Part shown: in pieces, positions 36,031 to 45,600 of the stretch
How the letters are laid out: every line of letters starts with the position of its first letter
Position numbering within the stretch: position 1 is the first letter of the stretch
Assembly: GCA_903858935.1 (NCBI GenBank)
Contig: CAIOKO010000174.1
Coordinates: 1-45,708 of the forward strand
From: an uncultured Schlesneria sp.
GTDB taxonomy: Bacteria > Planctomycetota > Planctomycetia > Planctomycetales > Planctomycetaceae
Length of the DNA: 45,708 bases
Reading direction: 5' to 3'
Notes under the pieces: model-generated
The model's database searches: none
Told to the model about the DNA's origin: nothing
What the model saw: the letters and a program-made list of their open reading frames with translations, nothing else
Translations under genes and position numbers: made by a program

Positions 36031-38025
36031 TCATTCCCGCATCAGTTCCCGGATCGCCTTGGAAATGGTTTCCGCTTGAGGGACCACTGCCTGCTCAAGA
36101 GGTGGGCTGTAGGGTGTTGGAGTAAATGCTCCGTTGATTCGCTTGATGGGTGCATCGAGATCGTTAAACCCACGATCCGCGACTTGAGCTGCAACATCGA
36201 CCGCAAAGCCACACGGCGCGAACCCTTCGTCCACAACCAGCAACCGTCCCGTTTTCTTGACCGACTGCAGAATGGTTTCGATATCCAGCGGCAGCACTGT
36301 TCGAGGATCAACAAGCTCAACCGAAATCCCTTCTTTTTCAAGTTCATCACAAACAGACAACGTCAAATGAACCATCCGAGCCAGTGCGACGACGGTCACG
36401 TCCTGACCGGGTCTGACAATCGCTGCTTTGCCAAACTCAATCTCATACTCAGTCTCGGGGACCGGTCCCTTCACAGACAGAATTTCTCGATGCTCGAGGA
36501 AGATTACCGGGTCGTTGCTGTTCAACGCCCGTTTGAAGAGTCCCTTCGCATCATATGGGGACGACGGAACGACAACGGTCAAGCCTGGTATCTGAGCGTA
36601 CATCGCATAATAGTTACCGGAATGGTGCGTCGCCGCCGAGTGCCCGATGCCGATACAACCTCGCAGCAGCACTGGCATTTTCAGTCGACCACTGCTCATG
36701 TATTGAATCTTAGCGATCTGGTTCACGATTTCACCGACGGAATCAAGCACGAAGTCGGCGAACATAAAGTCGATCACAGGTCGAGTTCCTGTCATCCCCG
36801 CGCCGCACGCCAGTCCGACAAATCCACGTTCGCAGATCGGGGTGTCACACAGGCGAGTCGGTCCATAGATGTCGAATAATCCGGCTGTCGTCTTGAAGTT
36901 TCCACCTCGTTGACCAATCCCTTCCCCCATCACAAAGATCCCTGGATTCTTCCCCATTTCTTCTGACAGTGCTTCGTGAGTTGCCTGGGTCATCGTGATC
37001 TCGCGGCCTGCCGCCGGCCTGAGATTCTGAATCGGAACCTTTGAAGAAACGGGATCTTCCGAATAAGCGAATTGTGTGGCTGATACAGCCTCAGGCCAGG
37101 GACTGCTCTCGGCAAATTTCCGAGCCTCTTCGACCAGCCCCTTGATCTCGCCATCAACCGAGTCAAGCTCTGCTGCTGTGACTATGCCTTGTTCAATTGC
37201 CGTGGTTCGCAATCGTTGAATCGGACATCGTTTCTTCCATTCCTCAACGTCCTCGCGCGTCCGATAGGTAAAGTCCCCCATCCCTTCTGCGTGAGCTCGC
37301 GTTCGATAGGTGACACATTCGATCAGCGTCGGTCCACCACCAGCACGAGCCCTTGCTACCGCTTCGCCCGCTACTCGGTGTAGCTCCAGCGCATCGTTGC
37401 CATCGACGGTCAGTCCCGGCATTCCGTAGGCGACGCCACGGCTTCCCACACTTGGGTTCCCGGCGGAGTAGGCAAAGGGAACTTCGGTCGCGAACTGATT
37501 GTTTTCGCAGACGAACAGCACCGGTAACTTCCAGATGCTGGCCATGTTCAGGCCTTCGTGGAAAGCTCCGTTGTTCACCGCTCCGTCACCAAAAAAGGCG
37601 ACGGCGACATTATCGGTTTTCATCAACTTGAAGCTATAGCCGCCGCCGCAGGCTTGAAGGATACACGGTCCGACAATGCCGCTGGTTCCCATCATGCCGA
37701 CTTCCGGCGAGAACAGATGCATACTCCCCCCACGACCTCGCGAGCAGCCTGTCTGGCGACCGAACAGTTCGGCCATCAATTCCTTTGGAGGCAGGCCTTT
37801 GGCCAACGCATGACCATGTCCACGATGCGTGCTGAATACAACGTCTTCGGTTCGTAAATGAGAACAGACCGAGCTGGCGATCGCTTCTTCACCGACATAC
37901 GTATGACAGGCTCCATGAATCAGCCCTCGCTGATGGCAGCGAGCCAGTTCTTCTTCCGTCTGTCGAATGACCTGCATTTTCCGGTAAAGGCCCAGACAAG
38001 TCTTTGCGATGTCATGATTCGTCAT
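36031..38025 (-). CDS. Fused thiamine-dependent E1 alpha-beta component of a 2-oxoacid (acetoin/pyruvate-type) dehydrogenase
   Basis: 664 residues joining the normally separate alpha and beta chains. The alpha part (about 1-320) has the ThDP motif GDGAVNNGAFHEGLNMASIW and CENNQFATEVPFAYS; the beta part (from about 342) has MTQATHEALSEEMG, GEGIGQRGGNFK and a C-terminal transketolase-like domain. It decarboxylates a 2-oxo acid (or acetoin) and loads the E2 lipoyl group. The ATG at 38023-38025 has GGAG upstream; the open frame extends to 38145, but the extension is not family-like. The substrate cannot be told from sequence. No E3 gene is nearby. Confidence 0.9.
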   Translation of the reverse strand: MTNHDIAKTCLGLYRKMQVIRQTEEELARCHQRGLIHGACHTYVGEEAIASSVCSHLRTEDVVFSTHRGHGHALAKGLPPKELMAELFGRQTGCSRGRGGSMHLFSPEVGMMGTSGIVGPCILQACGGGYSFKLMKTDNVAVAFFGDGAVNNGAFHEGLNMASIWKLPVLFVCENNQFATEVPFAYSAGNPSVGSRGVAYGMPGLTVDGNDALELHRVAGEAVARARAGGGPTLIECVTYRTRAHAEGMGDFTYRTREDVEEWKKRCPIQRLRTTAIEQGIVTAAELDSVDGEIKGLVEEARKFAESSPWPEAVSATQFAYSEDPVSSKVPIQNLRPAAGREITMTQATHEALSEEMGKNPGIFVMGEGIGQRGGNFKTTAGLFDIYGPTRLCDTPICERGFVGLACGAGMTGTRPVIDFMFADFVLDSVGEIVNQIAKIQYMSSGRLKMPVLLRGCIGIGHSAATHHSGNYYAMYAQIPGLTVVVPSSPYDAKGLFKRALNSNDPVIFLEHREILSVKGPVPETEYEIEFGKAAIVRPGQDVTVVALARMVHLTLSVCDELEKEGISVELVDPRTVLPLDIETILQSVKKTGRLLVVDEGFAPCGFAVDVAAQVADRGFNDLDAPIKRINGAFTPTPYSPPLEQAVVPQAETISKAIRELMRE

Positions 38026-38150
38026 CAGGGATTCGACTCCTCGTTGTGCTTCAGTTTGTCCGCAAATCGAGCGGGCTTGCGCTCGCTCAATCTTATTGTT
38101 TTGAAAAGAAAGAAATCGGTGGTGTACCCGTAAAACAACTCTCACGTTTG

Positions 38151-38954
38151 CTAAGCGGGATCAACATAGCGCCGCGTTCCGCCGCCATTCATAGCAAGGT
38201 TTCCACCATCCATCGGAATCAGGGCTCCTGTGATCCAGCTCGACGCATCCGACGCCAGCAGCACTGCCAACCCCCGAATGTCATTTGGATGACCCAGTCG
38301 GCCAGCGGGAATTCCCTGTAGAAATCGGTCCTGCAGAACCGGGTCTGCTTCGATCCGTTTTTCCAAACCTGGATTTAAGACTTGAGCGGGCAGAATCGCA
38401 TTTACCCGAACCCCCAGTGCCGACCATTCGGTACTCAGTTCGCGAGTCATCTGCGCCACCGCCCCCATCGCCATGCTATAGGCAATGTGACTGCGTCCCA
38501 GTGCTGTGATACTGGCAAGCGAACCGATGTTAACAATGCTTCCCCGTCGCTGAGCGATCATCCGCCGACCTGCTTCCTGGCACATGCAAAACCGTCCGTA
38601 AACCAGGTTTCTCCAAGTCTTTTCGACGTCATCCAGCGAAATCTCTTCGGGTTTGCCAAGGCAACCCTCGCCCGCTACGTTCCCCAGGAAATCGATCCGT
38701 CCAAACTCGTTGTCCAGAGTTTCAAACGTGGCACGGATTGAGTCAGGTCGTGAAACATCACACGTGACGGCGATCGCTTTTCGTCCCATCGCCTTGATGG
38801 ACTCAGCAGTATTTTGAACACCGGCTTCATTAATGTCGAGAAGCATGAGGTCCGCACCGTGTTCGGCGAGTGCCAGTGACATGGCCTTCCCCATTCCACT
38901 GGCGGAACCGGAAACCAGGGCAACACGCCCGGTAAGATCAAAAAGTGATGACAC
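38151..38954 (-). CDS. Short-chain dehydrogenase/reductase family protein lacking the catalytic lysine
   Basis: 267 residues of a classical SDR: the NAD loop is SGSASGMGKA, CDVSRPDSI follows, then GNVAGEG, and the catalytic serine in NIGSLAS. The active-site YxxxK reads Y159-S-M-A-M163, so the lysine is replaced by methionine. The rest of the fold and the C-terminal GALIPMDGGNLAMNGGG are intact. Either activity is lost or the reaction differs. The start is GTG at 38952-38954 with AAAGGA 6 nt away. It lies 33 nt after the transporter gene and 125 nt before the E1 gene, so an operon is likely. Confidence 0.88.
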   Translation of the reverse strand: MSSLFDLTGRVALVSGSASGMGKAMSLALAEHGADLMLLDINEAGVQNTAESIKAMGRKAIAVTCDVSRPDSIRATFETLDNEFGRIDFLGNVAGEGCLGKPEEISLDDVEKTWRNLVYGRFCMCQEAGRRMIAQRRGSIVNIGSLASITALGRSHIAYSMAMGAVAQMTRELSTEWSALGVRVNAILPAQVLNPGLEKRIEADPVLQDRFLQGIPAGRLGHPNDIRGLAVLLASDASSWITGALIPMDGGNLAMNGGGTRRYVDPA

Positions 38955-38987
38955 GCGTTATCCTTTAATGAAATGATTCGCGAAAAT

Positions 38988-40589
38988 CTAAGACCAACCC
39001 GATAGCTCTTTCAGGATTGGCCATTGTTTTGTCATGAAAACCAATGTCGAAAGACCCAGATAAAACACTCCACAGGCCACCATCCCTGCCTGATGATACC
39101 ACCTGGGGCGAAGTTCACTTGGCAGCAACGTAATGTTGATCCACAGCAACTGAAACGCTGTCACTCCGATCGCCAGATTGTTCAAGTTGGCGATAATCAG
39201 AGTCATCAGCTTTGGAGTCCCATACGTGCTGAAGACGTAAGCCGCGATCATCGTCCACACGACATATGAAAATAACAATGTGTAGTAAATGTACTTCACC
39301 TGATCGTCGCGCATCCGATCTCGGGCATGTCGACTGGCTGACCAGATGATGTCAGTCCAGCGACGACTGAAATCTTCCACGATCGACATCTGGCTGGGCA
39401 GCAAGACGGTCAGTCCGACAATCAATGTCACTGTCCAAAGCAATGCACCCAACGCTGGTCCAAATTGAGGAGCGTGACGAATTCCGTCCGCCGTGATCAT
39501 CGCCTGTGCCCATTCCAGCTTGTCTGACTGATTATAGAGTTTGGAATAGGAGGCAAATTCCAGGGAAAGGAGCGCCGGCAACGCCATCCCCATAAAACAG
39601 CCAGGTGCCCAGACGATAATCTGGTCGGTCAAAATATATTTCCACCAACCCCGCCATTTTCGCAGGTTATCTGGAGTGATCAAAAAGACTTTGCCAAGAT
39701 GACTGAGTGTGATATCGCGTCCACCGACGGCACTGGCAATTGCCCCCACCTGACGACCCATCCCCCAGCCTTTGTCTCGAACGTAATTGCTATATGTGGA
39801 ATTCGCCAATCCACCGCCACCCGCATAACCTGCGAATGCCCCCAGGACAGCAATGTTGCCAAGTTCAATGAGTGGCCATGATCCATCATGCCATAGATGA
39901 GCGAATACATTCGTCAGACCATCCTGGCCATCAATCTTGATCGGTACATTGCCAAATTTGGCAAAGCCACTCATCACGTTCCACCAGTGCAACGGACTGA
40001 CGAACAGGATCCCAATCGTTAAGCAAAAGCCAAGCACAACGGCGACCTTGATCGTCATCACCGCCTGCAGCATGTTGTAAACTTTACCCCCGATCAAGAC
40101 GGGAAATGCAACACCCAGCAGGCAGGCATAGGCGAGCACGGTCACCAGCCATCGGTCTTCCACACCGGGTGGCCGATCCAGCCAGACGGCCGCCATCACG
40201 GCTGCGGCATTCGTCGACAATGCAGGAATCAAAGCCGACAAACTGAGAAACATGATCACGGGAACCCAGAACATCGGTCCGGGTCGTTTACGCAGGAAAC
40301 CAGTCATCACGGGCTCGCCGCAGTATAAGGCGTAGCGAGCACATTCAATGTTGTAAAAGACCTGGAGCACGATCGCGACCGTGGCGATCCACATCAACCC
40401 GCCCCCATATCGAGCGGTCACCTCCGGGCCGAGCAGCCATTCGCCTCCCCCGATCTGAATACCCATCATCACGATCCCGGGCCCGATAAAACTGGCCCAG
40501 TTGCGCAGCCCCAAAGGCTTTGGTTCCGGAAGCTCGGCAATGCCCCATGTCGGAAGACATGTGACAGGAAGTTCTGTTTGATCTGTCAT
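38988..40589 (-). CDS. Nramp-family-like membrane transporter without metal-binding motifs
   Basis: 533 residues with about 11-12 membrane helices in the Nramp/LeuT layout (GPGIVMMG in helix 1). In helix 1 the canonical DPGN metal motif is replaced by GGGE (47-50, QIGGGEWLLGPEVTARYG), and the helix-6 MPH equivalent is a glycine-rich AGYAGGGG (253-260). Transport of Mn or Fe is therefore doubtful. As the first gene of a 2-oxoacid-dehydrogenase operon, it may import the operon's organic substrate; that is inference. ATG at 40587-40589. Planctomycetes commonly carry such proteins annotated as divalent metal transporters. Confidence 0.85.
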   Translation of the reverse strand: MTDQTELPVTCLPTWGIAELPEPKPLGLRNWASFIGPGIVMMGIQIGGGEWLLGPEVTARYGGGLMWIATVAIVLQVFYNIECARYALYCGEPVMTGFLRKRPGPMFWVPVIMFLSLSALIPALSTNAAAVMAAVWLDRPPGVEDRWLVTVLAYACLLGVAFPVLIGGKVYNMLQAVMTIKVAVVLGFCLTIGILFVSPLHWWNVMSGFAKFGNVPIKIDGQDGLTNVFAHLWHDGSWPLIELGNIAVLGAFAGYAGGGGLANSTYSNYVRDKGWGMGRQVGAIASAVGGRDITLSHLGKVFLITPDNLRKWRGWWKYILTDQIIVWAPGCFMGMALPALLSLEFASYSKLYNQSDKLEWAQAMITADGIRHAPQFGPALGALLWTVTLIVGLTVLLPSQMSIVEDFSRRWTDIIWSASRHARDRMRDDQVKYIYYTLLFSYVVWTMIAAYVFSTYGTPKLMTLIIANLNNLAIGVTAFQLLWINITLLPSELRPRWYHQAGMVACGVFYLGLSTLVFMTKQWPILKELSGWS

Positions 40590-40998
40590 ATTGGAGCAGC
40601 GCTATGACGAAGAATTTGGGAGGAATAACCTGACACGGTATCCCGGTGACGCCGTGGAATCAAACGCGAGGTCAACGACGAAGTTTTGATCGCGAGGGGA
40701 AGGCTCCCGCCGAGCCGCCGAGCCGCTGAGTCGACAGGTGCAGGTACTTCGTGGCTCGGCAGGAGACTCGCCAATCCATTTCACTGGATGCAACCCCCCG
40801 CCCCCATCCGCCCGACCGGGAATCCTCCTCAAATCCAAATCTGGGAAAGTAGTTTGCTTTCGGTTTCCACACTTGAATAGGGTCAACCCCTGCGGAAGCA
40901 TACGGTGTTTCTTCATTCGTCCTCGCTGGCGGAATCTGCGGCGCACGACAGAATGAGTTCATTACGACAAGCGACTTCTTCGATTCAAAGGGTTTGCA
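40590..40998. promoter_or_regulatory. 409-bp divergent intergenic region between the transporter gene and glgX
   Basis: The divergent genes require promoters here. An imperfect inverted repeat (40704-40716 with 40753-40765, 12 of 13 matching, 36-nt loop) is the main visible structure. No gene is convincing; the 653-codon open frame that runs through here and across glgX on the minus strand is treated as spurious. Confidence 0.45.
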
Positions 40999-43122
40999 AT
41001 GCGAGTCTGGCCAGGACATCCTTATCCGCTGGGAGCCGTTTGGGATGGCACAGGCGTTAACGTGGCTCTGTTCTCGGACAATGCGACCAAGGTCGAATTG
41101 TGCTTGTTCAATTCGCCCGATGATCATCAGGAATCGGAACGGATCGAACTGACCGAACGAACCTACAACGTCTTTCATGCCTACTTTCCCGACCTGAAAC
41201 CTGGCACTCTTTACGGATTTCGAGTTTACGGCCCGTATGCGCCGCAAGACGGTTTTCGATTCAACCCGAACAAAATCTTGTTTGACCCTTATGCCCGCGC
41301 TGTTGGTCGGATGCTGAAATGGAATGAAGCACTGTTCGGTTTCCGTAAAGACGAGTGTGATCAGGATCTTTCCTTCGACGATCGCGACTCGGCCCCTTAT
41401 GCCCCCCTGGGACTGATCGTCGATACCGCTTTCACATGGGGAAAAGACGAGCGGCCGAATATCCCCTGGGAACGGACCATCATTTACGAACTGCACGTGA
41501 AGGGCTTCACGAAACTGATGACCGAAGTTCCTGAAAAGCTGCGAGGAACCTACGCGGGTCTGGCGAGCGCCCCAGCCGTCGATTATCTGAAGAAACTTGG
41601 TGTGACGGCGGTCGAACTGCTGCCAATCCATTTTCATATCGATGAAGAATTCCTGACCGATCAACAGCGAGTCAATTATTGGGGGTATAACTCCCTTGGT
41701 TTTTTTGCTCCTGAACCTCGTTATTGCGCCACACACGATCCGGAATTGATGGCGCAGGAATTCAAGTCGATGGTCCGCACGCTGCATTCGGCAGGGATCG
41801 AAGTCATTCTGGACGTCGTCTATAACCATACCGCCGAAGGAAATGAACGAGGGCCAACACTGTCGTTTCGGGGCATTGATAATACCAGCTATTACCTGCT
41901 GAACGACAAAAACAGACGCTACTACACCGACTTCACCGGTTGCGGAAATACTCCCTATATGCGGCATCCGCGAGTCCTTCAACTGATGATGGACAGCCTG
42001 AGGTACTGGGTCACGGAAATGCATGTCGACGGTTTTCGTTTCGATCTGGCCAGTACGCTGGGGCGACAGTTCCACAATGTCGACAGCATGAGTGGCTTTT
42101 TCAACGTGATCCATCAGGACCCGATCCTCTCGCAGGTCAAGCTGATCGCCGAACCGTGGGATGTCGGCGAAGGGGGCTATCAGTCGGGTAAATTCCCCGT
42201 CATCTGGACTGAATGGAACGGACGATATCGCGACAGCGTCCGCTCCTTCTGGAAGGGTGACGGCGGCATGATCGGCGAAATGGCGACGCGTCTGGCCGGG
42301 AGCAGTGACCTGTACGAAAACAACGGTCGCAAACCCTCCGCCAGCATCAATTTTATCACCGCCCACGATGGGTTCACGATGCGCGATCTGGTCAGCTACA
42401 ACAGCAAACACAACGAAGCCAACGGTGAAGGTAACCGTGACGGTAACGACCATAATCTGAGCTGGAACTGCGGCGTCGAAGGTCCCACAGATGATCCCGA
42501 AATTGTCACGTTGCGAGAACGTCAGCAGCGCAACTTCCTGGCGACGCTGTTTGTCTCGCAAGGGGTCCCCATGTTGCTGGCAGGGGATGAACGAGGGCAT
42601 TCCGCCCAGGGGAATAACAACTGCTACTCGCAAGACAATTTCCTCTCGTGGTTAAGCTGGGATCTGAAACCCTCTGAACAGAAGCTGCACGACTTTGTTC
42701 ACCGACTGATCGAAATTCGTCGGGCACAACCCGCTCTGTCCCGGCGTAAATTCTTCCAGAGCTCGGTTCAGGGTGACGATGTCGACGATATCTACTGGCT
42801 GGACAGTTCGGGCAAACGGATGTCGGAAGCCGAATGGAACGATTGCTCGCTGCACGCCATTGGAATGCTGCTGCTGGGCCATTGCAGCCAGATTAACGAC
42901 GAAGGAGCCTGTATCATCGGCGATAACCTGCTGGTGCTGATGAACGCCGGCGACAAAATCGTGCCATTTTCGATCCCGAAAGCGGTCAAGCGATTTAAAG
43001 TATTGGAACGATTGTTCGACACGTATGACGGAGATACCGAGATTGTCCAGTACGACACGTCGCAGCCCTACCCGTTGCAGCCGCGAAGTATGGCTCTGTT
43101 CCGCCATAAGATTGGCGGATGA
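40999..43122 (+). CDS. glgX: Glycogen debranching enzyme GlgX (GH13)
   Basis: 707 residues: an N-terminal CBM48-like domain (YPLGAVWDGTGVNVALFSDN, then GFRVYGPYAPQDGFRFNPNK), and a GH13 catalytic domain with VYNHTAEGN, the nucleophile in DGFRFDLAS, the acid/base in LIAEPWDVG and FITAHDGFT. It cleaves alpha-1,6 branches of glycogen limit dextrins. AAAGGG lies upstream of the ATG at 40999. It is followed by gap on the same strand, which has its own promoter. Both show strong third-position G/C bias, which produces long antisense open frames. Confidence 0.96.
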   Translation: MRVWPGHPYPLGAVWDGTGVNVALFSDNATKVELCLFNSPDDHQESERIELTERTYNVFHAYFPDLKPGTLYGFRVYGPYAPQDGFRFNPNKILFDPYARAVGRMLKWNEALFGFRKDECDQDLSFDDRDSAPYAPLGLIVDTAFTWGKDERPNIPWERTIIYELHVKGFTKLMTEVPEKLRGTYAGLASAPAVDYLKKLGVTAVELLPIHFHIDEEFLTDQQRVNYWGYNSLGFFAPEPRYCATHDPELMAQEFKSMVRTLHSAGIEVILDVVYNHTAEGNERGPTLSFRGIDNTSYYLLNDKNRRYYTDFTGCGNTPYMRHPRVLQLMMDSLRYWVTEMHVDGFRFDLASTLGRQFHNVDSMSGFFNVIHQDPILSQVKLIAEPWDVGEGGYQSGKFPVIWTEWNGRYRDSVRSFWKGDGGMIGEMATRLAGSSDLYENNGRKPSASINFITAHDGFTMRDLVSYNSKHNEANGEGNRDGNDHNLSWNCGVEGPTDDPEIVTLRERQQRNFLATLFVSQGVPMLLAGDERGHSAQGNNNCYSQDNFLSWLSWDLKPSEQKLHDFVHRLIEIRRAQPALSRRKFFQSSVQGDDVDDIYWLDSSGKRMSEAEWNDCSLHAIGMLLLGHCSQINDEGACIIGDNLLVLMNAGDKIVPFSIPKAVKRFKVLERLFDTYDGDTEIVQYDTSQPYPLQPRSMALFRHKIGG

Positions 43123-43170
43123 GCCTCTTCGGGCAGCCGAAACATGAAAAATGGCAAAATCGGCGGTTGC

Positions 43171-43199
43171 TTGTCGCTTCTCGCCGCGCGAACTAGAAT
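43171..43199 (+). promoter_or_regulatory. Sigma-70-type promoter of gap
   Basis: The -35 TTGTCG (43171-43176) and -10 TAGAAT (43194-43199) are separated by exactly 17 nt. This is 116 nt upstream of the GTG of gap, so the 5' untranslated region would be roughly 105-110 nt, with an internal inverted repeat (TGTCCG...CGGACA-like) around 43258-43287. Confidence 0.6.
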
Positions 43200-43245
43200 T
43201 ACCCCCCTTGTCGGCGTAAGGTTTTTTGGCGGGCAATCTCTTTGA

Positions 43246-44364
<1,119 letters not shown>

Positions 44365-44391
44365 GACCGAATCAGTCCATTTGATAAACGC

Positions 44392-44430
44392 GGCCCGGAT
44401 GTGTGATCACACATCCGGGCCTTTTTGTTT
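44392..44430 (+). terminator. Rho-independent terminator of gap
   Basis: A perfect 30-nt palindrome (44392-44421, 15 bp per arm, GGCCCGGATGTGTGA and its complement) is followed by CTTTTTGTTT. It begins 28 nt after the gap stop codon. Confidence 0.93.
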
Positions 44431-44467
44431 GATCGTTTCCTCGTTCCCAAGCCCCCCGTTTTTTCCT

Positions 44468-44516
44468 CGTTCCCAAGCTCCAGCTTGGGAACGCTCTGTT
44501 CGAAGCTCCGCTTCGC
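44468..44516. repeat. REP-like palindrome pair
   Basis: CGTTCCCAAGC-TCCA-GCTTGGGAACG (44468-44493) is a perfect hairpin and is followed by CGAAGC-TCC-GCTTCG (44502-44516), both with TCC-type loops. A truncated copy of the first arm (CGTTCCCAAGC) lies just before, at about 44442. I recall this sequence type as dispersed extragenic repeats in several bacterial phyla; copy number here cannot be determined. Confidence 0.75.
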
Positions 44517-44838
44517 ATTCCGCCCACCCACTTGAACGATTTCCAGCGTTTTGTTCGGCACACCTGTCATGAAAAATTGTCAAAGCTGGCACTCATGTCG
44601 AACCGTCTCGATGGTAACGACGGCCGAATCATTAATGTCGATAATGAACCACAAGGACAAATGCGCATCGGGTTAACAAGACGCTCGGAATGGACCGTAG
44701 CCCCCCCCCGAATATCTCCGGACAACTGCGACTTTTTGTCATTCGCATTTGTCTTCACTTCGTGACCTTCGTTTCCTTTTGTTGAAAAACTTCTTTCTAG
44801 TTCGCGTCGTCCGCAAGCGGCGGGTCTCACTAAATTTC

Positions 44839-45600
44839 AAAAAAGTTGGCCGAGTTGGCCAAGTTCCTGTTTTTATAGGCTCTTTGCGGGTTTGAAGTTG
44901 GCCAACATGATTAACCTTGAGCGGTGTTCGTGATTTGTTAATCGCTAACATTCTCATGTGAGCCATCTCGAAACCTTCGACTCACCAAAGTTCTCAAAAA
45001 GTTGGCCAAGTTGGTCAAGTTCCTGTTTTTACAGGCTTTCTTGATGTTTTGAACTTGGCCAACTTAAGCAATAGTCCGCTGGCCCGAAGAGAGAAGCATC
45101 GGCTTTCCAGTCCTCGCAGCCAGTCAAAGCATCCAAACAATGTTGGTCGAGTTGGCCAAATTCCCTGTTTTGTAGTGTTTTTGGAATTTGAAGTTGGCCA
45201 ACTTGACTAGCGTTGAGCGGCGTTCGTGATTTGTTAATCGCTTTCATACTTATTCGAGCCATTTGAAAACCGACGTCTCACCGAAGTTCACAAACAAGTT
45301 GGCCAAGTTAGCAAAGTTGACCAACTTCCTTGTTTAATAGGCGTTGTTGCAATTTTTGAACTTGGCCAACTGGATCAATCGGGTGTCAGCCTGAATCGGG
45401 TCGACGTCCGGCCGCCGCAGCCCACCGAAATCAAAAAATCGCCGACAGTACCATCAAAAAAACTTGGTCGAGTTGGCTGAGTTCCCTTTTTTGTATGGTT
45501 TGTGTGGGTGTGAAGTTGGCCAACTTGACTAACGTTGAGCGGCGTTCGTGATTTGTTAATCGCTTTCATACTTTTTCGAGCTACCCTGTGTGCCAATAAT
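44839..45600. repeat. Alternating A-B-A-B-A repeat block built on palindrome TTGGCCAA
   Basis: Five units begin at about 44845, 45001, 45142, 45298 and 45463 (spacing 141-165 nt). Each starts with two or three copies of GTTGGCCRAG and ends, about 50 nt on, with GAAGTTGGCCAACTT or a variant. Units 1, 3 and 5 carry a conserved tail TTGAGCGGYGTTCGTGATTT (from 44917, 45214 and 45534) that units 2 and 4 lack, giving a composite period of about 300-320 nt. TTGGCCAA is its own reverse complement, so each unit can fold. Minus-strand frames of 75-86 codons overlap units 1, 3 and 5, but I regard the block as non-coding. The rest of 44517-44838 and 45601-45708 shows no gene. Confidence 0.8.

Noticed and set aside
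40672-42633. A 653-codon open frame antisense to glgX
   Set aside because: It lies over a full-length GlgX with intact catalytic residues; the antisense frame has no recognisable motif and arises from the strong third-position G/C bias of glgX.
44839-45600. CRISPR array
   Set aside because: The units are 141-165 nt apart, internally variable, of two alternating types, with no constant short direct repeat or unique spacers, and no cas genes are present.
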